From NCBI GenBank assembly GCA_030533445.1, contig CM060069.1:28583337-28647336 (forward strand): a stretch of 64,000 nt of DNA, in the 5' to 3' direction. Shown one piece after another: positions 1-12,000 of the stretch. Position 1 is the first letter of the stretch. Every line of letters begins with the position of its first letter. This stretch comes from Cyprinodon diabolis (lineage: Eukaryota; Chordata; Actinopteri; Cyprinodontiformes; Cyprinodontidae). A model generated the notes under the pieces. The model was not told the origin of the DNA and did no database searches. It saw only the letters and a program-made list of their open reading frames with translations. The position numbers were made by a program, and so were the translations under genes.

Positions 1-375
1 CATCTCTTCCTTTGTCATTACTTACCTACTCTTATTAACAATTATTCTGCATAAAATGTATATTTACAAGCACTAATATATACACAAATTGATTATTACA
101 TTTTTATTAAAATAGTTATTTATCTATGGTTTCACAGAGGACTCCTAGATGACTTTCAGAGACACATAATTTTCTCTTAACCCTCTATAACACAAAATCT
201 AGTTCTGAAAAGAGCATGAATTATCATCTTTAATAATATTATATTGATGTGCATAATTAACCACATTGTTTTTGTTGTCAAGTAATTGTTAATGTATGAA
301 AAATTAAAATGTTTTGAATATTCCACTTGGGAATATTACTGCTGCCACCGTCTGGGTGGCCAATGATTAGCTAAG
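1..375 (-). mobile_element. Non-autonomous hAT-type element, cut by the window start
   Basis: This stretch shares its sequence, in reverse orientation, with the element at 20399-20943 and, in the same orientation, with the one at 41971-42885. Shared stretches include the block around 100-260 and the block around 310-330. The distal end near 345-375 keeps a decayed form of the terminal repeat (a GGTGGCC block followed by TTAGCTAAGG). The other end lies outside the window, so no target-site duplication can be checked. It is classed as hAT only because its two better-preserved relatives here have 8 bp duplications. No coding capacity is seen. Confidence 0.6.
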
Positions 376-384
376 GGTATGAAT

Positions 385-540
<156 letters not shown>

Positions 541-589
541 CAGAAATATATTTAATTAAAGCATGAAAGATGAAAAGGCAAAATCAAAC

Positions 590-2735
590 AATCGGTCTCC
601 GCCAGTCACGTGACATTGGTTGCTAAGACGCCATTTTTGGTGGAAGAGGCGTAGTGTAAACAACCGCAGCATAGCTAAACGAAGGACTAAAGGATTGAGT
701 TTGTTTCTCTGACTTTATGGAAAAAAAGTAAGCAGAATGCGAAATTACCGTACAGGTGTAATGCCAAGGTAGTTATCCCTGCGAAAATTTGTATCCCCTC
801 GTCGGGAGCGCGCACGGAGTAGGAAGAACAACCCGAGTTAACTCCGCCTCAATTCCAACGTGCAGAACTTGAAATTTTAAAGGTTTTACGTGTATGAAAG
901 TTGAGCTTTACTGTTTTATTCTTTACTTCACATCTTATAGCAGAATATCGCCAGTTATATTGATTTAAAACTAATTATAAAACACAAACGTTTGCTTGAA
1001 AGCTGGTCGCTGACAGCAGTGTCGACTCCTCCCTCTGAAAGCAAACAGATCCTTGTTCTTTTCCATACGTTCATTAAAAAAATCTCTCATTGTTTCACAG
1101 AACTGCCTATATGGGATGAAATAAAACCTGCTGTAATCTGTTCCCCCTGTCTAAATCAGGCAAAAAAGGCCCCAGCTTTTTCATTTTTGGCTTATAAGCA
1201 TATTTTATGATGACAATTTATTCCTGAAACTTTGGATGTGATGGACCTGTATTTCTTAAAGTTCCAAGGAGGTAACAGATTATAGCAGGCCACCTGCTAT
1301 AATCTGTTCCCCCTGTCTAAATCAGGCAAAAAAGGTCCCAGCTTTTTCATTTTTTGCATCGTAAAAGATGCTTATAAGCCAAAAATGAAAAAGCTGGGGC
1401 CTTTTTTGCCTGATTTAGACAGGGGGAACAGATTATAGCAGGTGGCCTGCTATAATTTGTTCCCCCCTTATAACTTTAAGAAATAAAGGTCCATCACATC
1501 CAAAGTTTCAGGGGGTAGTTGTCATCATAAAAGATGTTTATAAGCCAAAAATGAAAAAGCTGGGGCCTTTTTTGCCTGATTTAGACAGGGGGAACAGATT
1601 ACAGCAGGTGGCCTGCTATAATTTGTTCCCCCCTTATAACTATAAGAAATAAAGTTCCATCCCATCCAAAGTTTCAGGAGTTATTTGTCATCATAAAAGA
1701 TTTTTATAAGCCAAAAATTAAAAAGCTGGGGCCTTTTTTGCCTGATTTAGACAGGGGGGAACAGATTATGGCAGGTGGCCTGCTATAATTTGTTCCCGCC
1801 TTGTAACTTTAAGAAATAAAGGTCAATCAACTCCAAAGTGTCAGGGGTTAGTTGTCATCATAAAAGATACTTATAAGCCAAAAATGAAAAAGATGGGACC
1901 TTTTTTGCCTGATTTAGACAGGGGGAACAGATTACAGCAGGTTTTATTTCATCCCATATTGCCAGTTCTGGCAAAATGGGATGAAATAAAACGGCTGATG
2001 TTAGAAGACAAACTGTTTATTAAGGATAGTACAACATAGATAAATTGTACGTTACTATAAACACAGATATAGATTTACGTACTAAATTTCAACCAGGAAA
2101 AAAAATCATTTTTCTTCTGCATATAGTCTTTAATGATTACACGTGCACTCTATTTTCTATTTCATTTTTATTACAAGTATATGGTTTACAACAGTTTTCA
2201 ATGGGATGAGAACATTTGGATACTGTGAAACAATGAGAGATTTTTTTAAGGAACGTATGGAAAAGAACAAGGATCTGTTTGCTTTCAGAGGAAGGAGTAG
2301 ACACTGCTGTCAGCGACCAGCTTTCAAGCAAACGTTTGTGTTTTATTATTAGTTTTAAATCAATATCACTGGCGACATTCTGCTATAACATGTGAAGTAA
2401 ATAATAAAACAGTAATGCTCAACTTTCATACACGTAAAACCTTTCAAATTTCAAGTTCTGCACGTTGGAATTGAAGCGGAGTTAAGTAGCGTTGTTCTTC
2501 CTACTCCGTGCGCGCTCCCGACGAGGGGATACAAATTTTCGCAGGGATTACTACCTTGGCACGACACCGGGACTGGCAGCCTCTCACACAACACGATCGT
2601 GTCATTTCTGGTAAATAATTGTGCCGAAAGAACAGCCGCGTGTGGCTTATCTCGACTTTCCACCTAATATGGTGGTTTTCCCACGATGCACCGCGCCCGA
2701 GGTAAACAATTGACGTCACCTGGCGGAGACCGATT
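590..2735. mobile_element. Fold-back (long inverted repeat) DNA transposon, non-autonomous
   Basis: The two outer ends match as inverted repeats: AATCGGTCTCCGCCA at 590-604 and its reverse complement at 2721-2735. Long inner arms at about 760-1105 and 2225-2565 are also inverted copies of each other; the same short reading frame beginning MLESWSLTAVST appears at 992 (+) and at 2331 (-). Between the arms lies an array of ~166 bp tandem repeats. AAC precedes the left end and follows the right end, which could be a 3 bp target-site duplication but is short enough to be chance. No transposase is encoded, so the element would need an enzyme in trans. The superfamily is not determined. Confidence 0.75.
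1110..1960. repeat. ~166 bp tandem repeat array with inverted copies (long hairpin)
   Basis: A unit containing an AAAAAGCTGGGGCC core followed by a CCTGATTTAGACAGGGGGAA block recurs at about 1389, 1554, 1720 and 1886, a spacing near 166 bp. Copies at about 1127-1210 and 1295-1355 are in the opposite orientation. As a result, 1290-1446 reads as a near-palindrome with stems of about 65 bp. The array is the core of the fold-back element at 590-2735. Confidence 0.85.
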
Positions 2736-3012
2736 AACTTTTAAAAAAGTAAAGGTTACACAAATAAAATAACAAAAAAATATAACTTTTTGGGTTAAAT
2801 AACAAATCAAAGTAACATAGTAAAGAAAAAGAAATTAGTATTTTTTTTTTGCCATTTTAGCAACCATTAACTCATAAACGAACTTTACCGCCGTGAGTTC
2901 TCTCCTTCGTTTGACCCTCGCGGCTTGCTGTAGTCCCGCCTCTGAGTTTTACGTCTTATCCTGTATAAACACACGTGGATTTTTACCTACGCCAACAACC
3001 ATCAACAACAAC

Positions 3013-6000
3013 ATGGCAAGCCACGGACTCACCTACGAAGGCTGCAATTTCTTCCGACAGCGGCTAGTTCTATCGACACTTAGTGGAAAGCATGTAAAAA
3101 TTAAAAACATCCGCTCCAGGGACGACGAGCCGGGGCTTCGCGGTGAGAAACAGCCCCGCTGTTAGCTCGGAGGCTAACAGGCTAGCTGCTACGCAGTTGG
3201 GAGTGTGTGTTTACAGGAGGCGACCAAAAGAGGGGGGAAATGATAGCACGCATTACCAAACTATGGGATTGATTTTTACCAGAACGCTTTATAATACATA
3301 TATCAGAGTTATCTGAGTTATGTTGTTAATAGATATAGTAATGTATCCCCCCCTTTTTTTAGGATTTTTTTTTTTTATTTAAACATGAAAAAACTTATGC
3401 GTTTGTTAACTTCCCTCTTGTAATTTTATTTTCTGTTTTAGATTTTGAAGCCAGCTTCATCAGACTTCTGGAGAAAGTGACCAATGGCTCCAGAATAGAG
3501 ATAAATCAAACTGGTAAGCATTAACATTAAGACACTTTATCTTTCTCACTTAAATGATTTGTTTAAAATATCCTGTTTGGTTGCAATCTATGTCAGTATC
3601 TTATTTTCAATGTGTCCATTAGGTACTGTGTTATTCTACCAGCCTGGCTTGCTGTATGGAGGCTCTGTGGAACATGAATGTAATCCCCAGCGTTCAATAG
3701 GATACTATCTGGAGGCTCTGCTTATGCTGGCCCCTTTTATGAAAAATCCTCTAAAGGCAAATCTGAGGGGCGTAACAAATGATCCCATCGATCCATCAGT
3801 AAGTTTGAACTCTATGGAAGGTTTATTTCCTGATCACTTCATTAGGGCTTCAACATAGTCATAAAACATATGGAAATGTTTAATTTGGTCTGGTTAAGTA
3901 CAACACAAAGACATTTTATCCACTTTTCCTTCTGTTGGAACTAGAGCTGGGTGATTGATGAATCATAATTAATGTTTATGAAGATTTTTTTTTTCCATTA
4001 ATGCACTTCTTGGGCTTCCATAGATCAAAGTGACATAATTTAATCACTTTTTGTTTCCTAGATGTGTACTTATAACTGATAAACTAGCTGAATTTGTGCA
4101 GCCTTCATTTAGTTTATTATATTTTTATTGTTTTTTTTGCGAAACATAGTTTAACAGCTTATACTTGGTGACCCTTTAAATTAAGGTCAGCTTTTAAAAG
4201 GGGCAATTGAATCAAAGATTGGATTTTTTCTATTGTATTTATTGTGTTTGTGTGTGTATATATAAATAAATATCATTATATTATCTGTATTACCCAGAAC
4301 TAGTTTCAGTTATTTAATCTTTCATCTTTGACCTTCATTTTTTTTCTTGGTTAGTTTAGTTATTTTTTTTGCCATAAACTCTATGTGAGCTTTGTATTTT
4401 GGATCATGAAATGGATGTAAAGAATGGAGAACTCTGAATATGTGCAGAAACGCTGTGTTCATGAGCTAAACTATACATAACTGGTGTTTGCTGTAAAACC
4501 TGATTGCAAGTCCAAACTCTTGGTAATTGATCAGATAGAGAAGATGACTTGTAAATGCAACCCATCAAAGCTGTTTAACAGGGCTAATGGGTTTGGATGA
4601 AGGATTTACTTTCCATTGTCTCCAGTGTCCTTGTCTGCCTGTATGCTGACCTTTTCTCACTGTTTTGGGTTACAGTCCTCTGCTTCTGCAACTGCCTGGT
4701 CCCTGTTGTAGAAATGTAATTTATATGGAGACTTAATTATTTACCTAATTTCTTTTGTTTCCCTTTCAAGTTAATAAGCTAAATATGCATTATCTTATTG
4801 TTATTATTGGCTCTTTATCCTCTAGGTTGACCTGTTGAAGTCCACAGCTCTTCCTCTGATGAAGAAGTTTGGAATCGATGGAGAATCATTCGATCTGAAG
4901 GTGAGGTATTTGGTACTGCATTAACATTAACAGTATGGCGGAATCGTCTTTTGCAGGAAATGCATTTGCATACAAAAGCAAATGCATGAGGATACACCCA
5001 TGTGAGCAAGCCTATTTTGACTATTGCCGTGCTGCTGCTCCCTCAGGTGGTGAAGAGGGGGATGGCACCTGGTGGAGGAGGAGAAGTAGTCTTTACGTGT
5101 CCAGTCCGCAAAACCATCAGGCCACTGCAGCTGACCGAGCCAGGAAAGATCAAGAGAATCCGAGGAGTGGCGTATCCTTCTCTGGCTAATTTCTTTCTTT
5201 TTCTCTTGGTTTGCATATATATGATACGTTAACAAAGAACAATCGCTCTAATGTAAATCTAGTACCACAATTTCTGTTTTGGATCAAAACACCATGGTGA
5301 TTATGAATGAAAGCGTTTTCCTGTTTTTTTTTCTCCTGATAATTTTGTTTTCTAGCATTGATTTAAGTATTTACTCACTAAATGTTGGAGCTCCTTGACT
5401 TTTACTCTCAGATATTCGGTCCGAGTTTCTCCTCAGATGGGAAACAGGATTGTAGAATCAGCCAGGAGCGTCCTGAACAAGTTCCTTCCTGACATCTACA
5501 TCTACACAGACCACATGAAAGGAGCCAACTCTGGAAAGTGAGTCTCTCTGTTCATGCAGCAGTCTTCCAAATATTTTCTTTTTTATTAAACCTTACTTTA
5601 TTAAACTTGGAGAGAGGAGCTGCTCTTTAAATACCATTTATTTAGGTACTTAAATTGTTTTTGTCATCTGCAGATCGCCTGGTTTTGGTCTAACGTTGGT
5701 GGCAGAAACCCTGAACGGCTGCTTCCTCAGTGCAGAGATGTCCTCCACCCCACAGGGGCAAGGAGACCCGGTCCTGCCAGAAGACCTTGGCAGGAATTGT
5801 GCCAAATTGCTCTTGGAAGAAGTGTACCGGGTATGGTTTTTAAATACTCTGATTTCCATAGTAAAAATTCACCTGACATTGTTTTAAAATGGGTTGCCTT
5901 TACAGGAAAACACTGGGGTCTGTTTGTCTGTCCTTATTTTAGATAGTAATTAGATGGTTAAGGTTTGACAGTTCATGAGACAATCAGACCAAATTATTAC

Positions 6001-9000
6001 TGTTTTTAAACAGCTGGGAAGAATTAATCTGTAAGATATATGTGTGAGGAAAAGTAAGATTCCTTTTAGCTAGAGAAAGTCTTCAATTAAGAAACATTTT
6101 CCTTATTGCAGTAGTGCGAGTGTCTTCAATCAACACCAGTCATGTTCAGCAGACATCTCTGCTTCAGTTCAGGGTTAAACTGGTTCTACAGAGGAGCTTT
6201 ATTCTTTAGCTTTTTCAGTTGTTTTCAAACAACTGCTGGACTCAGGCCATTAGTGGATGAGAAGCGGGATACACCTGGAGCAGGTTAGCAGTCCGTTACA
6301 GGGCAACACAGACACGAAGGAACCCATGAATGGATGCAGATAACATGTATGGGATAGAAAAAGGAAGGAGCGACTGAGTGGATTAATTGAGTTTTGCTTT
6401 ATCATAAACTAACACTTGTTTATCCTCTCAAAACCCACATGGTCGCCCGGCGATGCAGTGGATGTTAAGTGAGGATAATAACTTAGAATGCATAAAATTC
6501 CACCGGTAAAATTTTTACCAATATAGACATGTTAGACATCATTGGCAAGCTTAGATTCTCCAAAATTCAACCACCAAGATCATTTTATGGACACAGCGAG
6601 CACCAAAGTACAAACGGATATAGCAGCATGGCAAAATGTAAACATGACAAAGCAGCCACAGCTACATACCTTTGAAGGCATCCAGAAGCCGTTTTATAAA
6701 TCCAGTCTTCACTTGTTTATACTCCATTCGTCCATAAGGGTCCAAATTTTGAAGGTGATCCAGCATATTAGTAATAAAATTATTCCATGATGAGAAAATA
6801 GTCTATAACCTCTGGTTTCTGACATCAGAAAATTCAGCTGGTCAAAGCTTATTCTCGACATCTTGCTAATATTTACTTCTAATACTTATTTCCTCGGTTG
6901 TTAGCCCGGGATGTTTTGTATGGTTCTTTACATCGTCTTCTTATCTAAAAGACAGAAGTGTCTACATATTTTTATGACGTGATTTAAGCAAGATAAAGTC
7001 CCTGAAATCTCACCTCCGGTTCACTTCCTGTCAGCCAGTGACCCATGTAATGCAGAAACTAGAGGGTGTTAGCGTTCAAATAATGTATTGCACACGTTAT
7101 TTGCTTTTCCATTTGGGTATGAAAAATAGGCGAGGATTACCCAAAATGAGGTGGATGTTAAGAGGTTAATGTTCAAAATTACGATGGATTTGGTGAAAAG
7201 GCTACACCATGGTACAAAACCTGAACCATAACTCTAAAAGCCACATCTGTTATGAAGCTGAAATTTGTTGAGTTTGAAAAAGTTTTTAGTGTAAGTAAAT
7301 ATATGGGAAATGTTTCACAAGTAGAAATGAGGGCTTTAGCCTAAAAAAAATACAACTAGTGTTGATGATATTGTGTTGTATTTATAATTTTAGCTTTGTG
7401 CTTTTGCTCCTCTGGCCTGGACTAGTGACCCACGTGAGCTTTACGGCGAAAGCTTTTAGCTTTATGCTTTTAGAGCCGTAAATCTGAACATTTATTCAAG
7501 ATTGTGTTTAGTACCTTTCCTTCTGGAAACTCATTGGAGATTCCTGACATACATAAGATGGACATATTGGCCTCTGTTTGTGCGACTTGCTGCCTTTGTT
7601 TCCCCACATTCTCTTGTAATGACTTGTCTGCAGATCAGCTGAGAAAATGTTTCCCACCATCTATGGCTCAGTATTGTGATGGTGGTTTGCAAGATGTCCT
7701 ATGCTGAGTAGTCTTGACCAAAAAAAGAAGAGAATAAATGGATTAAAATCGAAAGAGAATAGGTTGACGATGAGATCGAAAAATTAATAATACAACACAT
7801 TCTAGGTTGTGTTGTTGCATATATCTAAAGTCCTCCTGGTTTAATGGCTTTTTTAATCTCCCTTTAGACCAGTCTAGTATAACATTGTTGCTAAGTCCTG
7901 TTTCCATATGCAGAAAACAACAACCTTCAGTGTGTTCTGACACTTTTTCTTCTCCGTGCATCATTGTACCTGTCCCTTCCCTGGATGACCAGTGATAATA
8001 ATTATATTATATACACTATAGCATTTTATATACACTAAATCATTTTCCTCATCTACCACACCATTTACACTGCTTTAGTTAAACACCCAACAATCCTTTG
8101 CTGCATCAAAGCCACTGCCACATGCCCAAACTTAAAACGCATGAAGAAAAAGTAAGAAGGTGGAAATGTACACCTTTTATTAATAGCAGCTTAATTCTAA
8201 TCAGATTATGTTAAAAGCAACCTATAATCAGTCTAAGATGATTGTGAAATACCCAGCATCTCTAGTTTTGACACCAACTTAAAGGGGAACGCCGTTTTTT
8301 TTTTTACATTGGCCCCTTGATTTTATGTTATTACATCATGTTCTACTCACCCATATGAGTTTTGTGTTATTTGGAGCTGTTCTGAAGATATTCAGACGTC
8401 ATACACACTCCGCTTTGTTTAAAAAAAAATATAATTATAAAAAAAATATAACTTGGATGTCTGGGGGACAGTGATTCGTCTACATGCTATGAATGCGGGC
8501 ATACCATAAATAATAAATTATGAACAGTTCAGTTTGTCCCTTCAAGTCGTTTGCCCATAGGAAGACGTTACTTGGATATAACCTAACAGAATATCTTCAG
8601 AACGGCTCCAAATGACACAAAACTCATATGGGTGAGTAGAACATGATGTAATAATGTAAAATCAAGGGCCCAATGTAAAAAAATAAAATAAAAAAAAATG
8701 GCGTTCCCCTTTAAAGCTCCAGATTAGAGGTTTTTTTTTTTGTTATGAGGCAGCCTCTTGGTTTGTTCAACAGGAACTGTTGAGCAGATATCAAAAATGA
8801 AAAAAATGTGTCAGTCTCTCCACCTGACTGTGGAGTGTTGAGGAAGAGCATGAGTTCTTTGCCGAGCTGAATGCGCACTTTCATCTGGTTTGGTCTGCCG
8901 CAGTTTCCGTAGGCTCGTGAACTCGCAGGCGCGCGCTTTTAGGAAATCCTATACACTACTGTTTATGCTCTAAAACATTCTAAATGACTTCGTTTCGAGT

Positions 9001-12000
9001 AAATTATGGACGCTACCCACTCAGGACACTTGGAATACATTGGACGAGCAGTATGGAGGAATATTGACACGTTTTTTGTGGACTTTTATGGACCTTTCTG
9101 CCTCGGGCACCATAGACCTCCATTATTTGAATGTCAGCAGACAGTAAGAAGCCTCCCAGATCTCCAGATGCATTTGAGATATCAAAAAAGTACTCCAGAG
9201 TGTTGTTCAGCATGGGGGTGAGTAGAAAATGAAGGCTAATCATGTTTTGGGTGTACTATTCCTTTAAGCTGCTTGTTAACTCGACATACAGACAGATCTC
9301 CTCGCTTGTTGATGGGTAAAATATGCAGCTTCTACAGAGCGTTTACAATAACGGCTTGTGTCTTTAGCGTTTCCCCACACGGCTGCGAAGCTCAGGCCTC
9401 TCCCATCGGAGCCATGTGAGTCCAGTTAGTTGGTCAGGGTAACGCTCATTAACTCTGAAAGAGGAATATTGTTGAGGCATCCTCTTAACTCCAGGCGACA
9501 GTGCAAGGCAAACCAGTTTCTCTTTGCTGCGTTCCAGAGGGGTAAGTTTTGAAATGTGTCTGTTTCAAAAAGGCTAAAGTTCGTGGAACGTAGTTTAGTT
9601 TTACGTTTCAGTCTTTTTTCCTTTGTCTTTTCTTATATCTCTAAAGTTGGCAAAGAAAATCAGAAACAGCAGAAAGAGAGCATTTCAGTGAAAGCTGATC
9701 TTGGAAACGTTTTTTCTTAATTTTAGAAAACTGTTCAGGATTAGTGTTTGGGGGCAGGCATGGGTGCCCTACATGTTTCTGTTTGTTTTATGGTTAATCA
9801 GTAAAACCAGCTAGTAGCGCACCGTTCAAACACTGCGGACAACTTGTTTTCTAAAGCAACGTCAACACTCAACAGGAGCTGATGTAAGTGCTGCGCTCTA
9901 TTACAGCTTCATCTTTTAGATTTCTGTATTTCTTTACACAATCTCCAAATGCTTAATTTAGATTTTTGATTTAATCCAAATATTAAAAAAAATATTAAAC
10001 CAGGATTAGTAAGAAATGTTTTGGCTTTAACTCATTTCTGCTCACTAATAAAATATCAAAACCAACCTTGGTCGCACCAGATTTACAGGATTGATTCATT
10101 TATCACTTTTTAACCATAAAGTTCTGCTTTTTAAAGAAATAATATCGCTATGTGGGCTTAAGGGGCTTTTCCATCAGTAGCTTTCTGGTGACTTTTGGCC
10201 TCCTTACACATAAGTCACAGGCAGGGGGTGAAAATGAAGGTTTTGAATTCAAATCTAGTCTCTTAGTTTGCTCCACTGCAAGTGGAAATGAACAGCTTTC
10301 TCAGATTTTTATTCCTGGAGACAAATTGTTTGCTTTTTAGTCACTATACATTTTTTTTTAAGCTATTAGTTGATTTTTAGAAAAATGGTAATTCTTTTAT
10401 TTGCTTATTTCTTCATTATTTTACAGAATTAAATAGAAAATAATGATGAATAATGCCTTTATATATAATATAGCAAAAAATAGCAATATTACCAATATCT
10501 ATGTTTACAAAATGGTGGAAGAGAAGCAGTGGCACGTGTTTTAAAGCTTAATTAATTCAATTAACAAACACTTTGGCTGCCGTCGACAATATAAACAGTG
10601 TTGTCATCCTTCCACAATGTTTTCAGTGTTCTAATTGCGTAATTGAATCATATTTCTGCTGACAAGCTGTCACGATGCCACAGGATTGACTGCATTACTG
10701 TGTCCAGATAGTTCTTTAGAACCACAAAATGATTTGGAGATATGCTAAAGATCTCTGCTCCTGGGTGATGGTAGAAAAAAACAAAAACAAATATAGTTTG
10801 GAAAACACATCTGGGTGTGTCCAGTAAGAACGGCCTACTTCTCACGGATTGAGGATTTTTACATAGCTCTGGTTGAGTAACGGCTGTGGCATGTATTAAC
10901 TTGAATGCACAGAGTAGATTCTCTGTCTTGTGAATGTTTGATGTGTGTGAGACGTGGAGCATTTGGCAAAGAGATATACAGGTGGAAAATTTTACACATC
11001 TATGACAAACACGTGCAAAGGAATGGTTAACATTTTCTTTATCCATGTTTGTCTTTAATCTCAGAATTCTTGGTCAGCTCTTTCTAAACATCCCCACCTC
11101 CATGACGTACTCCGCTGTTTTTCACTACTAAAAAATGGCTTCTTTTTTTCTCTCCCCTCTTTAGGGCGGCTGTGTGGATTCATCCAATCAGAGCCTGGCT
11201 CTGCTCCTGATGACCCTTGGCCAACAGGATGTGTCAAAGGTTTTGCACGGGCCGCTCTCCCCATACACGTAAGCAGCTGTTATCCAAAACTTCCCAACCC
11301 TCCTACCCTGACAAAAAGAAGGAATTTCAAGCCTGCAGAAAGTTGGACTCTTATCTGCTGTTTCTAAATTTCTTCCTTTATTAACTGAAAGTTCTTCCAA
11401 TTCTGTTTAAAAAAAAAGTGTTTGGAGTTAAAAAGGTGGAATAGGTGTGCAAAGTTAAAATGGATTTCTGTTTCCAGACAGAAAGCCAGCTCACGCAGCA
11501 GCAGGACCATTAAAGGTATATAGTCATGCTGTAGGCTTATACCAAAAAGACCAAAATCCAGTTGATTATAATAAAATGAGGCTTTACTATCCAAACCTCC
11601 ACCCTGATGGTGTTTAGGTTGTATTTTTTTACTCTAAATACACAGGATGCTGGGGTTCCTATTTAGCCTATAGCCCACTTCCCTGCAACTCCCAGCAAAA
11701 TCCCCTCCAACTTCCAGCCAATGGAGTGACCCCCCTCCTTCTCCTGGGCGTGCATATTTTTTACTCTAACTCCACCCTTTCACTAAATTACAGGGTCTGA
11801 CCAGTAGATGTCGCTTCTCTTTTGATCTTAATGTCTGCAAATCATGACAGAATATTCTAGTACAAAGATTGATGTTTAAAAACGAATTGTAGGGGACCCG
11901 CCAAGGAAAGTAGGAACATTTTGAATGGCTACTACTGTACGAGCTGACATTAAATAAAGTGTGACGCCATCTACCTGAGGAACCGTTCAACTACCACAAA

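Noticed and set aside
10648..11046. 132-codon open frame on the - strand inside rcl1 intron 7
   Set aside because: No similarity to any family I know, no convincing splice sites, and composition like the surrounding intron.
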